Below are positions 44,130 through 56,481 of a stretch of DNA of 64,000 bases, piece by piece. Where the stretch lies: the NCBI GenBank assembly GCA_036186865.1, contig AP025053.1, forward strand, positions 11,473,403-11,537,402, in the 5' to 3' direction. The position numbers were made by a program, and so were the translations under genes. Source of the DNA: Eustoma russellianum (lineage: Eukaryota; Streptophyta; Magnoliopsida; Gentianales; Gentianaceae). Below the pieces are notes generated by a model. It had not been told where the DNA came from and made no database searches. It saw only the letters and a program-made list of their open reading frames with translations. Positions within the stretch are counted from its first letter, which is position 1. Every line of letters starts with the position of its first letter.

Positions 44130-44168
44130 GTTGCCTGTAGTGGAACTACTACGGGCAACGACGGTATG
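44130..44168 (+). other. LINE D 3' UTR hairpin 2 followed by GGTATG
   Basis: GTTGCCTGTAGT (44130-44141) pairs with ACTACGGGCAAC (44148-44159), 12 pairs with one G-U, 6-nt loop. GACGGTATG follows. Confidence 0.77.
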
Positions 44169-44410
44169 TGCTTCAATCATCTATACTTGGATCATCATTT
44201 CATACCTGTTGAAACAATCTAATCATTTGATTTCTTTTTCGCGAGGAACATTTACATGGGCAAACCATATCACGGAATCAACACAACAAATGCGAAGGTG
44301 GATTAAAGGATCAACCATACATATCACCAATCGAGGACACAATCTCATCGGCGCAAACACTCCTTCTGACATACAATCACATCGCTGTTTTTTATGTCAT
44401 CGCTCCACTC

Positions 44411-44624
44411 AAATAAATATGTACGCTTTTCCCTTTGCCAAGGTTTTATCCACAAGGGTGGTTTTACTTGGCAAGGTTTTAATGCGGCATATCATATTTG
44501 ACTGGAGGTTGACAATATTACGCTTCTTATACTTTTGGTTTTTGTTTGATTTGACTATGTACTATGGTATTCCTCCGCCATAAGTGAGGCATGAATTGAA
44601 TAAAACACACATTTGCTTAAAAAA
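44411..44624 (+). other. LINE D conserved 3'-terminal module and tail
   Basis: GCCAAG (44437-44442) and CTTGGC (44467-44472) form the main stem. CCTCCGCC to GTGAGG is at about 44573-44589, then AATAAAA near 44599 and the A-run. Confidence 0.78.
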
Positions 44625-44647
44625 TACACACACACATATATACATAT
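44625..44647. repeat. CA/TA microsatellite between LINE D and LINE E
   Basis: TACACACACACACATATATACATAT directly after the LINE D A-run and before the truncated LINE E. Confidence 0.85.
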
Positions 44648-46262
44648 CTTGGCAAAGTGGTCACTCGTCTCATCTTCACTAGGCGGTCTGCTTTTTTGCC
44701 CAGCTGATCTCCCTAAAGCAGGCTGGTTTTATGCCTGGACATAATATCTCAGAATAGCTTTTGATGGCAAAGGAGATGGTTCACATATTAGATTATCTGT
44801 CATGGTGGCCAGGTCATGATCAAGCTTGAGAAGGAAAAAGCACTCGATTGCATTTCTTGGCTATATCTTGAGCAGTTGATGCTTCACTTTGGTTTTCACC
44901 CTCGTGTTATTCGACTAACTATTAATAATTTGGATGCAACGAGGTGTTCGGTGTTGATTAATGGCAAATGCAGTGGTTTTTCTGTCCATCTCGAGGAGTG
45001 AAGCAAGACGACCTATTGCACCTTTGCTATTTATTCCTCAATGGCAATCTTTGAAATTTATGGGCTTTCTAAGTCTGTTTGGAGCAATATCAGTAGGCGT
45101 CGGGATAGTAAGTGAATTGTCAAAAGAGTCAGGTGGTTGTTAGTGGAGGCGGCTCCTCGCAACAGGTGACTGATGTCCTTGGCATGCGGCTCACGTCTCT
45201 TCCTATTAAATACCTGAGTTCTTATCTCTTTAAAGGTATCAATCGATCTTGTTATTGTACTTCTCTCCTTGATCATTTCTATTCTATTGTCGGGTTAGAT
45301 GCAGCATCTCTTAATTATGGTGGGCTGGTTGATTTTTATGAAGTTCGTTCTTACATTATTACCACTGCATGTGATGGCGGCTGCTCGGCTGCCTAAGAGT
45401 GTTATTACAGAATTGAACAGGAAAATGTCTAATTTCCTCTGCATGGGCAGACATCATTGGCAATCTTAGGATTCAATATGTTATCCTACTTCTGAGGGTG
45501 GTTTGGGGATTCGTAATTTGGAGGTGCTTCAGCAGGCTTATGAGTGTAAGCTATGGTGGTCTTATCATGCTTCTGATTTGGTTTGGCTGTGTATCTCCAG
45601 CAGAAATATGGGTTGCGTCCCTTGTTGGTTGCTTATATATATGATTAAGCTGACTGGAAACATCTGTGTCGCATTAATTCTTTTTCTGAGTTACATGTTG
45701 ATTTCACTACAGATGGCTTGTCATGGCGTCACGATGTTCATGGGCAGTTTAGTCTAGCTGGCACATATGAGGTTTGTTGCCCAAAGAAGCCTACGTTTCA
45801 ATTGGCCTGATATATTTGATGGCGCAGGACACCACCTGCAGGGCAGGTTTTCTTATGCAGGCTTGGGTCCCATGCTTTGCCTCTTCCAGATAATCTTTGT
45901 TCTCGGATAGCGGCTTACCCGTCTCGTTGTTGTTTTTTCCATGAGGACTCGGCTATGTGGGCTCATATATTTTATGAGTGTCTGGTGATCTGTGCGGTTA
46001 AGCTTCATTTGGCTTGCTGTTCAGAGGTCCACCTACTGTGGCGCCTTCTTACAGGCAGTATCTCTGCGATTGGTGGTCTTCATCTTCAACGGCGTCTATG
46101 TCGGGCCGGCTTCTTGGCGTTGTCCCAATGCTTGCTTGCTGGGGAATATAGAAGGAATATGCGGCTATACAGTTCGGGGAGTAATGTTTCTCTTATAGCC
46201 GCCTTTAAGAGCGCATTTGAACTAGTATATTCACATGGTGTTCTACGGTTTCGAGGTTAAAA
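44648..46262 (+). mobile_element. LINE E: decayed 5'- and 3'-truncated LINE fragment
   Basis: It begins in RT (GKVVTRL, then QAGFMPGHNIS) and shows LEQLMLHFGFHPRVIRLTINN (44872 on), LTSLPIKYLSSYLFKGINR (about 45190), the LEVLQQAYECKLWW block (about 45520) and zf-RVT scraps (about 45860-45990). The YADD segment is deleted around 45010-45160. It fades out near 46262 before RNase H, so no 3' UTR hairpins or tail are present. Frequent stops and shifts make it one of the oldest insertions here. Confidence 0.82.
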
Positions 46263-46353
46263 ATTGCATGTACAATTCAACCTTTAGTAGCTACTGATTA
46301 TTCGCCCTCCTTGCAGTCACGCCATGTTATTCTTGTTCATTAGACCGTACACC

Positions 46354-47891
46354 TGTAGTAAACACCACTAGAGGGGGTGAATAGTGGTTAGCGCAAATTA
46401 CACTACTACCCTTGGTTAAAATCCCCTTTGAAAATAGAATCTGAGACCTCCTTAGACTCAGTACCCGTTTTTAAAAACTTAGTGTACACAACTCCAAAAA
46501 GTATGAAACTTATTAGAAATTAAGTTCGATGTCCTCACTAGATTCTGTCCAAAAGTGAGACAAAAATAAGATCGTTTGGCCCTTCACCCAAATAAAACGA
46601 TTCAGATGGTCAATCTGGATAGAATTGGACAGAATAGTGTTGAACTTTGGAAACTTGTTTCTCTTTGATTACACAACCAAAAAGGTTGATCTTTATATCA
46701 AAACACTCCTTAGGATGTCTGGTTTATGTTTCCAAAAGGCCCTGACCTTAAACTATCTTTGATGAAAACAAAATTCAAGTTTTCTTGAAACTGGTCAGAT
46801 TGCAGCCAGAATGGAGCAGTTATCTTGCAACGACTAAAATACAAAATTTTCTTTGCTCAAATCAAATTCTTGTTGAAAATGAAAGCTAACAGTCTGAAGT
46901 ATAACTCCACCAAAAATCAGAAATTTTGAAAGTGTTTTGCTATATTCCCAAGATGTGTGAAGTTGGGTGAAAAATGCAGTGAAAATGGTTAGAAAAATAG
47001 AAAAATAGAAAGAAGACAAGAACACCAAAGATTTATCCTGGTTCGGTCAATGTGACCTACTCCAGTCGCAAGGAACACCTTTCCTTGGAATTCACTATGG
47101 TATGAACACAAATACAACAAGAAGCAAGCTTGATCCTTGGGTTAAACACCAACCCTATTCAAGACTTAGATGAACACCTCTATGCAACTCTTGGTCGCAA
47201 CACCTCTATCACCTATTAGTGTAGTCTTATAAACGTGGCTAACCAATCTTACAAAGATACCAAGAGAGGCTTGTAGCTCCATAATAAATATCACAAGAAC
47301 ACTTGGCTACACAAAGAATGAAACAAGAATGAAGAGAAGAAGATAGCAGGACAATGAGCTTCTACTTTTTTGCTTTCAAGTGTGTGTTCTTCTTCTTCAC
47401 CTTTGCCTCTTATTTATAGTGTGAAATAGGCCTTGAAGATAAGACCTCCAATGTGTCACCATCTTTATCATCAAGTCTTAGTTGTCTTCACATCATTGGT
47501 TGACCATATAATCATCTTGTACAATTGGCAACATAGAGAAGAATGATTGGTCCACCTTGGCATCCTTATCTTGGCCAAAATTTCCACCTTGGAATTGTCT
47601 TGAATATCCTTTGCAAAATGGAGACAATAAGAAGGAATATGCCAGAAGAATCTCTCAACTCCTTGCCATGAGAATAAGTCAAGAGAAGGCTACTTATTTT
47701 GGATAAAAACAGCCCCGTTTTTCAGCCTTGTAGCCGTTGGCTACATTTTAAATATTTCCAAGTAGGCAATTTTGCCAACTAGCTTGTTTTGGTTGGTCTA
47801 CTTGTACACATGTCATAAAATGAATACATCACCTTTAACAACTGTATATACACGTTTTGGAGGCCATAATAAAGTGTACAAACTCAGATTT
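46354..47891 (-). repeat. Copia-type LTR, minus strand, isolated
   Basis: Its minus-strand end reads CACCCCCTCTAGTGG ... CTACA (plus 46354 on), like the end of the SIRE-like copia LTR. The block GACTGGAGTAGG ... GAACCAGGATAAA (reverse of plus 47030-47070) matches 55711 and 63709 in the copia LTRs. No primer site follows at 46353 and no 5-bp duplication was found (ACACC on the left, GATTT on the right). It is thus a solo or rearranged LTR; the right edge (TGAGTTTG, 47891) is tentative. Confidence 0.7.
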
Positions 47892-48560
47892 AAGTTTCGT
47901 CCTCGAAACTAGAATTAGTATGGTATAAGCTTTCATGCTTCTTTATGCCTCTTCATGACATCTCAGATATTCCTCTTTCCCATAAAATCTGTAATTTCTC
48001 TTTCAAGGCATGCAATGAATAAAGGTATCATTATTTAATGAATTATTTAAAATCTTATGCTACACGAAATCCCGCTAGATCGTAACGTCACTGCTAGAGT
48101 GTGTTGGATAATCCCAACTCATAATTCTGGACCTACGCCCAATCGTATCATAAATATCATACCTGACCTCTCCAACGGCCTTGTGACACTTCCTTCCCAC
48201 ATATTTCATCATCTTACATTATTTATATGAATTTCACTTCTTAAGGAATAGCTACATGTAGAATGACTAACAATTACAAGTCTCCCGGTTCATATACAAC
48301 CCGTTAGTTGTTTACCTGCAGTGGGTCAAATGAATCATCGATCTTAAGTAGCAGTTACCTATTCTTTATTGTAGTCTTGTGGAGCTCTATTTATCCAGGT
48401 ACTTACCTGATTGTTGATGACCCAAAACTTTGTAACGTATTCTAGTTTTCATGCTCTAGTTGTGCTACTCTAGTTGTCTGCTTTGTCCATTTACCTTTGA
48501 TTATGTAGAAACCTTTCCTCAAGGTTCCTTATCACATCGCTCTATAACTATTCATACTTG
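47892..48560 (-). other. Gypsy-4 internal remnant without clear genes
   Basis: No protein block recognised. At about 47895-47920 lies the self-complementary TTTCGAGGACGAAACT block that usually marks the end of pol in these elements. The rest is AT-rich and may be 3' internal or unrelated filler. Confidence 0.45.
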
Positions 48561-48623
48561 GAAAATAAGCAAGGTAAAACATAGATACTTTGTATTTTAA
48601 GTTGAATAGTCAGATGTACCTAT

Positions 48624-49394
48624 TTACGGTTTGGATGTTTCAGAGATCCCTGGATAAACCATTCTTCGATCCAGACCGGTGTTCCTGGTTGTCTTGTTGT
48701 TAGTTCTATATGAATATGGCTGCCACCTTCTACCTCTTTTCTTAATACGCTCATTAAGTATCTTCTTTCGTTCTTCCATTATCTTATTATCGCGCTCCGC
48801 TCTATAACAATCCTCCAACAGTTCATCAAAAGTCCTTGAATATGCCTTGACTAACCGAGTCTTAATCTGAAAGCTTAGACCGCGCATAAATCTTGTCACT
48901 TTATACTTTTCGTCTTCCATAATCAGGGGAGCATACCGACCTAATGTAATAAATTGACAGGCATACTCTGAGACTGTGGTGTCCGGTTCTTGTTTTAGTG
49001 CATCAAATTCTTCAATCCTCTTTATGACCTAGTCCAGGGAGAGGAAAGTCCCACAAAATTCTTCTAGAAATTTCGCCCAGGCTTTCGGTCGAGGTAGTGG
49101 CTGGATACTCGTTCTCCACCACTGGGTGGCCTTACCAATCAGAAATGGCCGGACGATTCGTGCCCTTATCTCATCTGGCACCCGTACCCACAAAAAGTTA
49201 CTCCCGACTTCGTTCAACCATTGCTCTGCTTCCTCCGGGCTAGACTCCCCGCCAAACCTCGGAACTTGTGCTTTAACTAGCTGTCGATAATAAAATCCAC
49301 TGCTTCCCGGGGGTGACAGGGATGATGTTAGTTTACCGGACTGTGATGTCATCTGCACCACGTAATGTCTGAAATTTTTATCTAAAGTTGACAT
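48624..49394 (-). pseudogene. Gypsy-4 gag fragment
   Basis: Start ATG at 49394 (minus strand). Capsid-domain blocks: FGGESSPEEAEQWLNEV, VRPFLIGKATQWWRTSIQPLPRP (about 49095-49260), a stop near 49029, then MEDEKYKVTRFMRGL and TFDELLEDCYRAER (48800-48920). These align with the gypsy-3 capsid region. The C-terminal zinc knuckles and all of pol are absent. One or two stops separate the two open pieces. Confidence 0.82.
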
Positions 49395-49635
49395 ACCGAG
49401 ATAAGCGACAAAATTTTTAATTCATAATCCAATAGAAGTTTAAATGGATAACTCAGGAAGATATAAAATTTCATAGACTAGGATTTTTGTTATTAAGTCA
49501 TGACTCTAATTTCCACTCTAAGTCATTCTAGTCTAAGGTCAACTCTCATCCAAGATCATGACTTGGATCTAAGATCGAACTTAGATTGCTAAAATCATAA
49601 CTTAATTCTACATTCTGCCCGAATCTAGAGCCTCA

Positions 49636-49647
49636 GCTCTGATACCA
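49636..49647 (-). other. Gypsy-4 primer binding site
   Basis: TGGTATCAGAGC on the minus strand, two bases after the LTR end GCTACA. Confidence 0.9.
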
Positions 49648-50392
49648 CCTGTAGCGCCCCGCACCCCGGCCTAGCTGGATACGGTGCGCCTGCCGTACTT
49701 CACTACGGAGAGTATTAGGCGTCAATCCATAACATGTCTTAATCCATAACAAATTATATGGACCTTCATGCTTACACATCAACGAGTAAGCGAAACCGGG
49801 ACAGAATAAAAACTTTCAAAATAAAAGCGTCGAAGCATCCATCGTAAGTCTTACAAACATGCTCACAAAATGCGGAAATCCGAAAGTCAATGTTTCCAAC
49901 ACAAGTTCATAAGAAGTTCATCAATCATGACCATCATGGCCAAAAACCCTTAAGTCGCCCTTCTTTCGCTCTTCTACGGATAGGGAACCCTAGGCTCGTC
50001 CTCGATCCACTCGACCCTATTTCCTGCGGGTTCTGGGAGGAAAAATAAGGGGTGAGTGAGAACGTCACCAGCAAGTAAACCATATATAATCATGAATTAA
50101 ATGGAAAGTACATACAAGAACCAAACCCCAAAAATTCTGGTTTAGTAACATACCTGACCTTCCACCCAATATCCGTAAGTAACCAGCTCATAACTTATTA
50201 AAAATCATAACTTAGGAGATATCAAGTCATAACATCTTAGCCTAAGTAACAGTGTAACAATTATTCGGCTAACCATTAAATGCAACATGCATGAGTATGC
50301 ACATGTGATGCATCGTGATAAACATGAGGATAAATTCTTCTTTTCTTTCTTTCTTTCAAAACATCATCGTCAATAAAACAAGAGAGAATGTT

Positions 50393-50637
50393 CAGATCTA
50401 TTATATCCGGATCTGAGGCGGTCATATTCTTCCCTTCGAATCTATTATTTCTGGATCCGAAAACGGTCACATTATAAATCATAGTCATCAGGTCTATTCT
50501 TTCTGGGCCTGTACGGTCATATTCATCATAATCAGGTCTATTCTTTCCGGGCTTGTACGGTCATAATCATCATGATCAAGTCTATTCTCTCCGGACCTGT
50601 ACGGTCATATTCATCAGATCAATTAACCCCGGATCTG
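50393..50637 (-). repeat. Hairpin array in gypsy-4 LTR
   Basis: Six units in the style of the gypsy-3 array. Plus-strand arms: CAGATC/GATCTG (50393/50410), CGAATC/GATCCG (50437/50454), CAGGTC/GGCCTG (50489/50506), CAGGTC/GGCTTG (50533/50550), CAAGTC/GACCTG (50577/50594), CAGATC/GATCTG (50615/50632). The first and last pair perfectly; the others have one or two wobbles or mismatches. The last unit equals the first unit of the gypsy-3 array. Confidence 0.75.
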
Positions 50638-53319
50638 GAACGGGTTAAACTGGCCAGAAATAAATGGTACCAATGGAAAGCGTTTTTTTCTAAACCGAAA
50701 CTTTTCTTTGAAATGCTTTTTCATCATTCTTTGTTATAAAATTAGTTTCATGAATCATGTAAGTGACGATGATGCAATGTATGACATGCACTATGCAATT
50801 TGTAACAATATGCATCACATACATACAAATACGATCTTATTCTTTAGTCTGGAAAATTTCCAGAACTATCGTTTCATTTGCGCGGCCTCGAAACCTCACA
50901 TTTTAGGCCAATTATCATGATTTCTTGACATACATATGCATAAGGGTGTCTTTTCTACTTGGCATAAAATTTTTGTAACGTTTCGAGACATGTAAGAACT
51001 ATTAAATTACCAAACAGGGTACTGCTGAATTCAGCAGTGCAGTACCCCTCTTTTTACCTTTCTTTCAAGCCCAATAAGTCTTACTTAATTTGGGCCAAAC
51101 CTGAAAAATACTGTAAACATGCCAAGAATAAATATTCATAAGCCCAATCCGTTCGAGCAAGTCTAAACCACAAGAACGAAGTCTCCCAACTAGTCCCGTA
51201 ATTCGGCCCAGTTTTCCAGTTTAGTAGTGCTCACTTAATTTCAGTAGTTACCCCTTAAATAATAATTTCAAGATGAATAATTTACATGGATATGCTCATC
51301 TATGTCCTAAGTAATCGTCATAAAATTTCCGGAGTAATATAATAGCTTTTAAGGGGTCACTTACTCACTTTTCCAAAAACGGGTACATGCTGATTCTGGA
51401 GTGGCCAGTTTTGCTACGAATTTTATTGTGACCAAACCCTAAGTCCTTTTTCAAAAATTCCAACTCACAGACTTAGTAAACACATAGGGATAGCACCCTA
51501 CCAAAAATCAGCCCATTTGCATATTTTTAAGGTCTATTTTCAGGTCAATCAATACGTCACTTAAATTCTGTCCAGTCCAGTAATTCCAGCTTGACCAGTT
51601 TTACTAAACATTCCATTAAGGATAAACCATAACTTCTTTTACCAAAATTCCAACTCTCATATTTACTACATACATAGGGCTAATATCATGCCAAAAATTA
51701 GCTTAATTGAATGCTTCTAATATCCCTTTCCAGGTCCTACAAAACGTCACTTGAATCTGTCCTGTTCCAGTGATTTTTCCCCTTTTATCACTTTATTTAC
51801 TAAAAGTGTTCCAACTTAAGTTATTCTAAAAAAAATGGCTTACTAATCATCAATTACACTTTTTAGCATAAACTTTACAGGTTCTAATACATTCCAAAGG
51901 TCACCTACAAATCACTTCAAAAACGATTTTGAAGGTTACACATAACACACCTTGTATTTGCACATTTTGTACATAGTAAAGTCTATTCATGGCACATCTA
52001 GTTTGTGTGTCCCATACCCCCAAAACAGCCCGTTTCATTCGCATGCAAGGGCTTAAATTTCATTTTCATAATGAACATTTTACACCTAAGTCATAAAGCA
52101 TACAACTTATATGCCTCCTTTACCCCACAAGTCACAATCTTTACAAGAACAATATTTACCCCACACTTTTCATCCAACCGTTCCCCTTACATATCAAAGA
52201 AGAGAGCTGTACTACATTCATCTTAAACACACATCATATTCATATTCAAAGGGGCAAAGAATCCATCTTTCAAAGAATCTCATACATGCAAGCCACTTTT
52301 CCTAAGAAATCCGAAATTTTCATGCTTCAAGCTTAACATTTTCCATCTAAGATTAAATCTTAGTAACATCTAGACATTCAAGCATATACTTCCACACACA
52401 AGTCAAGAATATTTATAGTGTACTTGCCTCTTCAAGCTCAAACCTTTCCTTAGCTTGGAACTTGGATAAAATGAAGTGAAGTCTCTCTCCTCTTCAACAT
52501 ATACCCCACGGTTTGGAGGAGGAAAATAACAAACATTAGTTATTATCTTAAGTGAAAGATAGAGCTAAATGGAGGTTAGATTGACTTACCAAGATGAGGT
52601 TTGAATGGTGTTCAAACCCCTAAGAAGCTAGTACCACTTAAGAGCTTGAAAAGCTTGAACCTAGTGACCATGGAGGTCACGGTTTTTTAACAAGAAAGAG
52701 TAACAATGTGAGCTTCACTCTATGAAAGATATAAAATTCTCTTAAGGAGCTTAGCGTGTACTTACCTAGACCAAGCTTAAACTTGGATGAGTCCTAAATC
52801 TTCTTGGTTCAACTTGGTCGTATGCCGTGAGGAGAAGAGAGAGAAGGACCCTTGTTCTTTGGTAACCTCTTGGGTAGTAAGTAGGTTAAGAATGTATTAA
52901 GAGGCTTCTTGTTAAAAGAAGAGAGAAGAAGCCTTTTTGGTTAGGTATAGCCGGCGGGCTAATCATGAAGGGAGGAAAAAGCTTCTCATGTGCATGGTCC
53001 TCATTAAGAAACCGATTTAAAGCTTAACCATATTTCACTTTTTAGGATTCATGAAGAGTCTTGAAGCCACTATTTGCTCAATAAGGCCTCCTGGCTGAAA
53101 GTATAAGTGTGTGCACTTATACATATATAAGTTCAATTCTATTGCATGTTATCAATGATCATTGCTTACCCATTTTCCTATCTTGATTTACATATACTAT
53201 ACACATCTGCGTGTTTAAATTGTATTTTCAACTATTATCCTTTAAATACACTTTTCATGGAGCTAAAATCCTTTAGGCCGCTATTACATCATAGGCCGAA
53301 GTCTATAAATATGGCATAT

Positions 53320-53343
53320 ATCTATATATATATATATATATAT
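53320..53343. repeat. (TA)n microsatellite in gypsy-4 LTR
   Basis: An uninterrupted TATATA run of about 22 bp. Confidence 0.9.
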
Positions 53344-54272
53344 AACCAATACTACGCATATAAATATGTATATACATATGAATATATCATGTAAACATAC
53401 CTTCCACAAAATTGAAGTTGCTAGACCAAAAGTGACTAGGATTAACGATGAAGTTCTCTTGGCTCACCCCAAAAGGATAGCCGGCGGTTAAGGGGTCTTC
53501 CCCTAGGTTCATTTGCTTCTTAATTGTTTTATTCCCTCTTAGTCATTAAGCTAATTACTAATGTGGTTTAAGGAGTTACCATGGACTACGCATGGGTTTA
53601 TATTCGGTGGCTAGGGTGTATTTAGTTGGCTCCATCATGCTTGAACACTTTTAAGAATGTTTAATGAGAAAGCTACTGGGTAGTTGGAGGAAATATTCAT
53701 AGTACAATCTTGATCCCTAATTCTTCCTTCCATGTTTCACGGTTTCTAAGGGAAATTTTGGCGAGTTACATATCCTTATAATAACATCACATTGTGACCA
53801 CATCATGCATAACTATTTGGTATTATTGCTTTAGTAAGCAATTAAGGCGTGGAGTTAGCCTTTTTAGCAAAAAGGTGGTCTCCTACTCATTACCTCTACC
53901 CGGCGACTTTAATGGGGGAAAAGAAATACTTTTCCCCTTTATACTTTCTAAATCTCATTTAGTAGGATACTAAATGCTAAAATAACTTTCCATGCTTTCT
54001 TTCACCAATATTACAAAGGGTTTATTGCTTGTAATACAAGAAACTCCACTTTTATGTCCCCAATACTCTAGGCCGAGATTTATGAGTAATTTTGGGAGGG
54101 AAAGCTATCAACTCACATGCTTCATAGTTCACACTTGCGGTAGTATACTATTTTCCTTTAATATTGAATAAACGTTGATAAAGCTTAAAAATACTCTCCT
54201 TCAGAAATATCGTTCTACTACATCTCATCATACTATCCCCGGATATAGTACTATTTTTTGTGGGGTACAACA

Positions 54273-56425
54273 ATATAAGTCATGATGATGTCAAAATTAT
54301 AACGACATGTTACATGGCCATAAACCAAAAATTGTCATGTTGGGTGACCACCGAAACTTCACCCACATGTCACGTACTTGCCATATAAAGATGGCCAGCC
54401 CATATACTTCAAAAATGGCTAAACGTTTCGTGGCTCACATGTTATAAACTGCCACTAAGTCATTCTATGTTGCCACACACAACTCACCCACAATTTAGGC
54501 TAGATTTGTGGAGAATTCAAACTTAACTTCATTTTAGCACATGGGCGTTTTCTACTCAGCTACTATAGCTGAATATACATCTCATTTTATGTATATTATG
54601 TGTGACATAATATATATTACATGTGTAAGAAGTTCGAATTGAATCGGAGAAAAATCGTGTAATCGACGAAAGTCAAAAATTCGGTTTTCTACGAACATAC
54701 ACACGAGACCTTTTTGGTATAGGTGTAACATGTATCTAGACACTTTTTACGCATTCAAGACACATTAAAGTGTTCTAGAAAATTCAAAATAGGGCTGATT
54801 ATTATTTACCATATATGTGTAATATTGTGCATTATTTGACAAAGCTTTCCAAAATATAACTTCAGCACATATGCAGCCAATTCACGCCTACTACATCTTT
54901 GTTGGAGCCAAGGTGGAGCCTATTTTGCACTTCAATTGGTGCAGGATATGTCACACAATATTGGTGACATTGAAGAGGGCACCACACAAGGAAAGAATTC
55001 AAAAGAAAGACATGCTGAAAATTTTCAGCACATGATACTAATGGCCGATTTTTTCATCTTTATTGCATTTAATTTGTCTTCCAAAATTGAAGGGATTAAT
55101 GTGTGATTGTATGCTGAAGTTTTGACTACAATTTGAGCACATATTTTCAGTTTTGTTTAGCATTTACAGCTCACTACAAGGGTGCCAAGGTGGACCAATC
55201 AACAAGTGACAACTAAGCAAGGTCAAGTCATCCTTCCAATCATATTGCACCAAGTAAGCAAGATTGTGTCATCTCTTACACAAGGCAATCTTCCAAGGAC
55301 ATTAAAGACAATTCTCAAGAAAGAAGAAAGCCCTAAGGGGGGCGGCTAAGAAGAAATAAAAAGGGGAGATAGTGCAAGACATGGCCAAGCTACAATTCAT
55401 ATTCTCTCAAGTGCAAAAAGCTAGACGACTCTCTTCTTCTTCCTTTCGTTCTCCTTCTTCTTAGTCTCAAGCCTATTGTTTGTTTATTCTACATATTATA
55501 TAGGCTTTGAATTTACCACCCATACACATTCAATTGTTGCAAAAGGTTGATCAAGGTGTGATCAAACCTTCATTCGATTATTGGTGGTGTTCGTGATCAG
55601 TTTGTTTGGTTGCTTTGATTGTAAAAGGATGGAGTTAATGTCTAACTCCGGTCACCCTTGTGGTAAGTTGTTTTTCGTGGTTAGTGATAACCGAGGAAGG
55701 TGTCCTCGAAGACTGGAGTACATTTTTTTTAACCGAACCAGTATAAAATTCTTGGTGTTCTTACTTTACTGCACTTTACTTTCAGTTTCCAGCATTCTGC
55801 ATCAATTTCATTGCAAAGGTAAAAATAGCAAAAAAAATTTCAAAAATCATAGAATTTTGCAGAATAGTCACACGTCATAGTTTTCATTTGGAGCAAGTTT
55901 TACCTCATTTGGATAAGTATAAGTCAATCAAACGGTAATAGTTCTGAGACTAATGTAATCTGATTTTCAGATTTCAAAGGTTCAGAACATCAACGTCATT
56001 GATATACTTCCCAAAGGAATTTTTAAAAACTGTTTCAGCCCACTAAAATAAACGTCTTGAGGGTCTTATCATATAATTTTCAAACCATTTAGAGTTACCA
56101 ATAAATAGCAATAAAATTTTTAATTCGGAGTACAGTTTCTGGCATATTTGTGCAATCTGACCAAAAACATATTTTCAAGAGTTTAGGCTAGAAGTTTTAA
56201 TTTGAAATATTTGTGAGTCTCTCATAACATCTGAGAGTAAATGCTCACCAAATTTCATGATTTTTGAAGGTCTACAACTAGGTCTTTTAAATAATTTAAA
56301 TCAGGATTTGAAAACAGAAACTATTTTCAGAAGTGACTTTTTTTGGTCCAAAAGTTTTTAAAAACCAAATTTTCCGCACTCACTATTCAACCCCCTCCTT
56401 CTTGTGGTGGTATATAGGTCCTACA
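54273..56425 (+). repeat. Copia 5' LTR, left end replaced by gypsy-4
   Basis: It starts at ATATAAGTCATG, equal to about 62286 in the 3' LTR, so the first 527 bp are missing. It ends GGTCCTACA. It keeps a stretch of about 590 bp (about 55765-56335) that the 3' LTR lacks. Confidence 0.87.
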
Positions 56426-56427
56426 AG

Positions 56428-56440
56428 TGGTATCAGAGAG
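56428..56440 (+). other. Copia primer binding site
   Basis: TGGTATCAGAGAG, two bases after the LTR, fits the initiator-Met tRNA pattern. Confidence 0.9.
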
Positions 56441-56481
56441 CAGACACACTTACTACAAGAGCAGCCAACGATCTTTGTTAG

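Larger units (their letters stand above)
42106..44624 (+). mobile_element. LINE D, 3' portion
   Basis: RT from just before YADD, RT C-terminus, zf-RVT, RNase H, two hairpins with GGTAT-type words, terminal module, AATAAAA and an A-run at 44619-44624. It is the best preserved LINE 3' half in the window. Confidence 0.92.
47892..54272 (-). mobile_element. Gypsy-4: deleted chromovirus, 5' LTR plus gag
   Basis: A minus-strand element related to gypsy-3. From right to left: a 4.6-kb LTR, a primer site, a leader, gag, then about 0.7 kb ending in TTTCGAGGACGAAACTT, the block that normally precedes the 3' LTR. Almost all of pol and the 3' LTR are missing. The right edge (TGTTGTACC on the minus strand) sits inside the 5' LTR of the copia element, so gypsy-4 is younger than the copia. 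Confidence 0.82.
49650..54272 (-). repeat. Gypsy-4 5' LTR (4.6 kb)
   Basis: On the minus strand it starts TGTTGTACC (plus 54264-54272) and ends GCTACA (plus 49650). Start, end and hairpin array are like those of gypsy-3, but it is 1.2 kb longer. A (TA)n run (53320-53343) lies inside. No partner LTR exists in the window. Confidence 0.82.
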
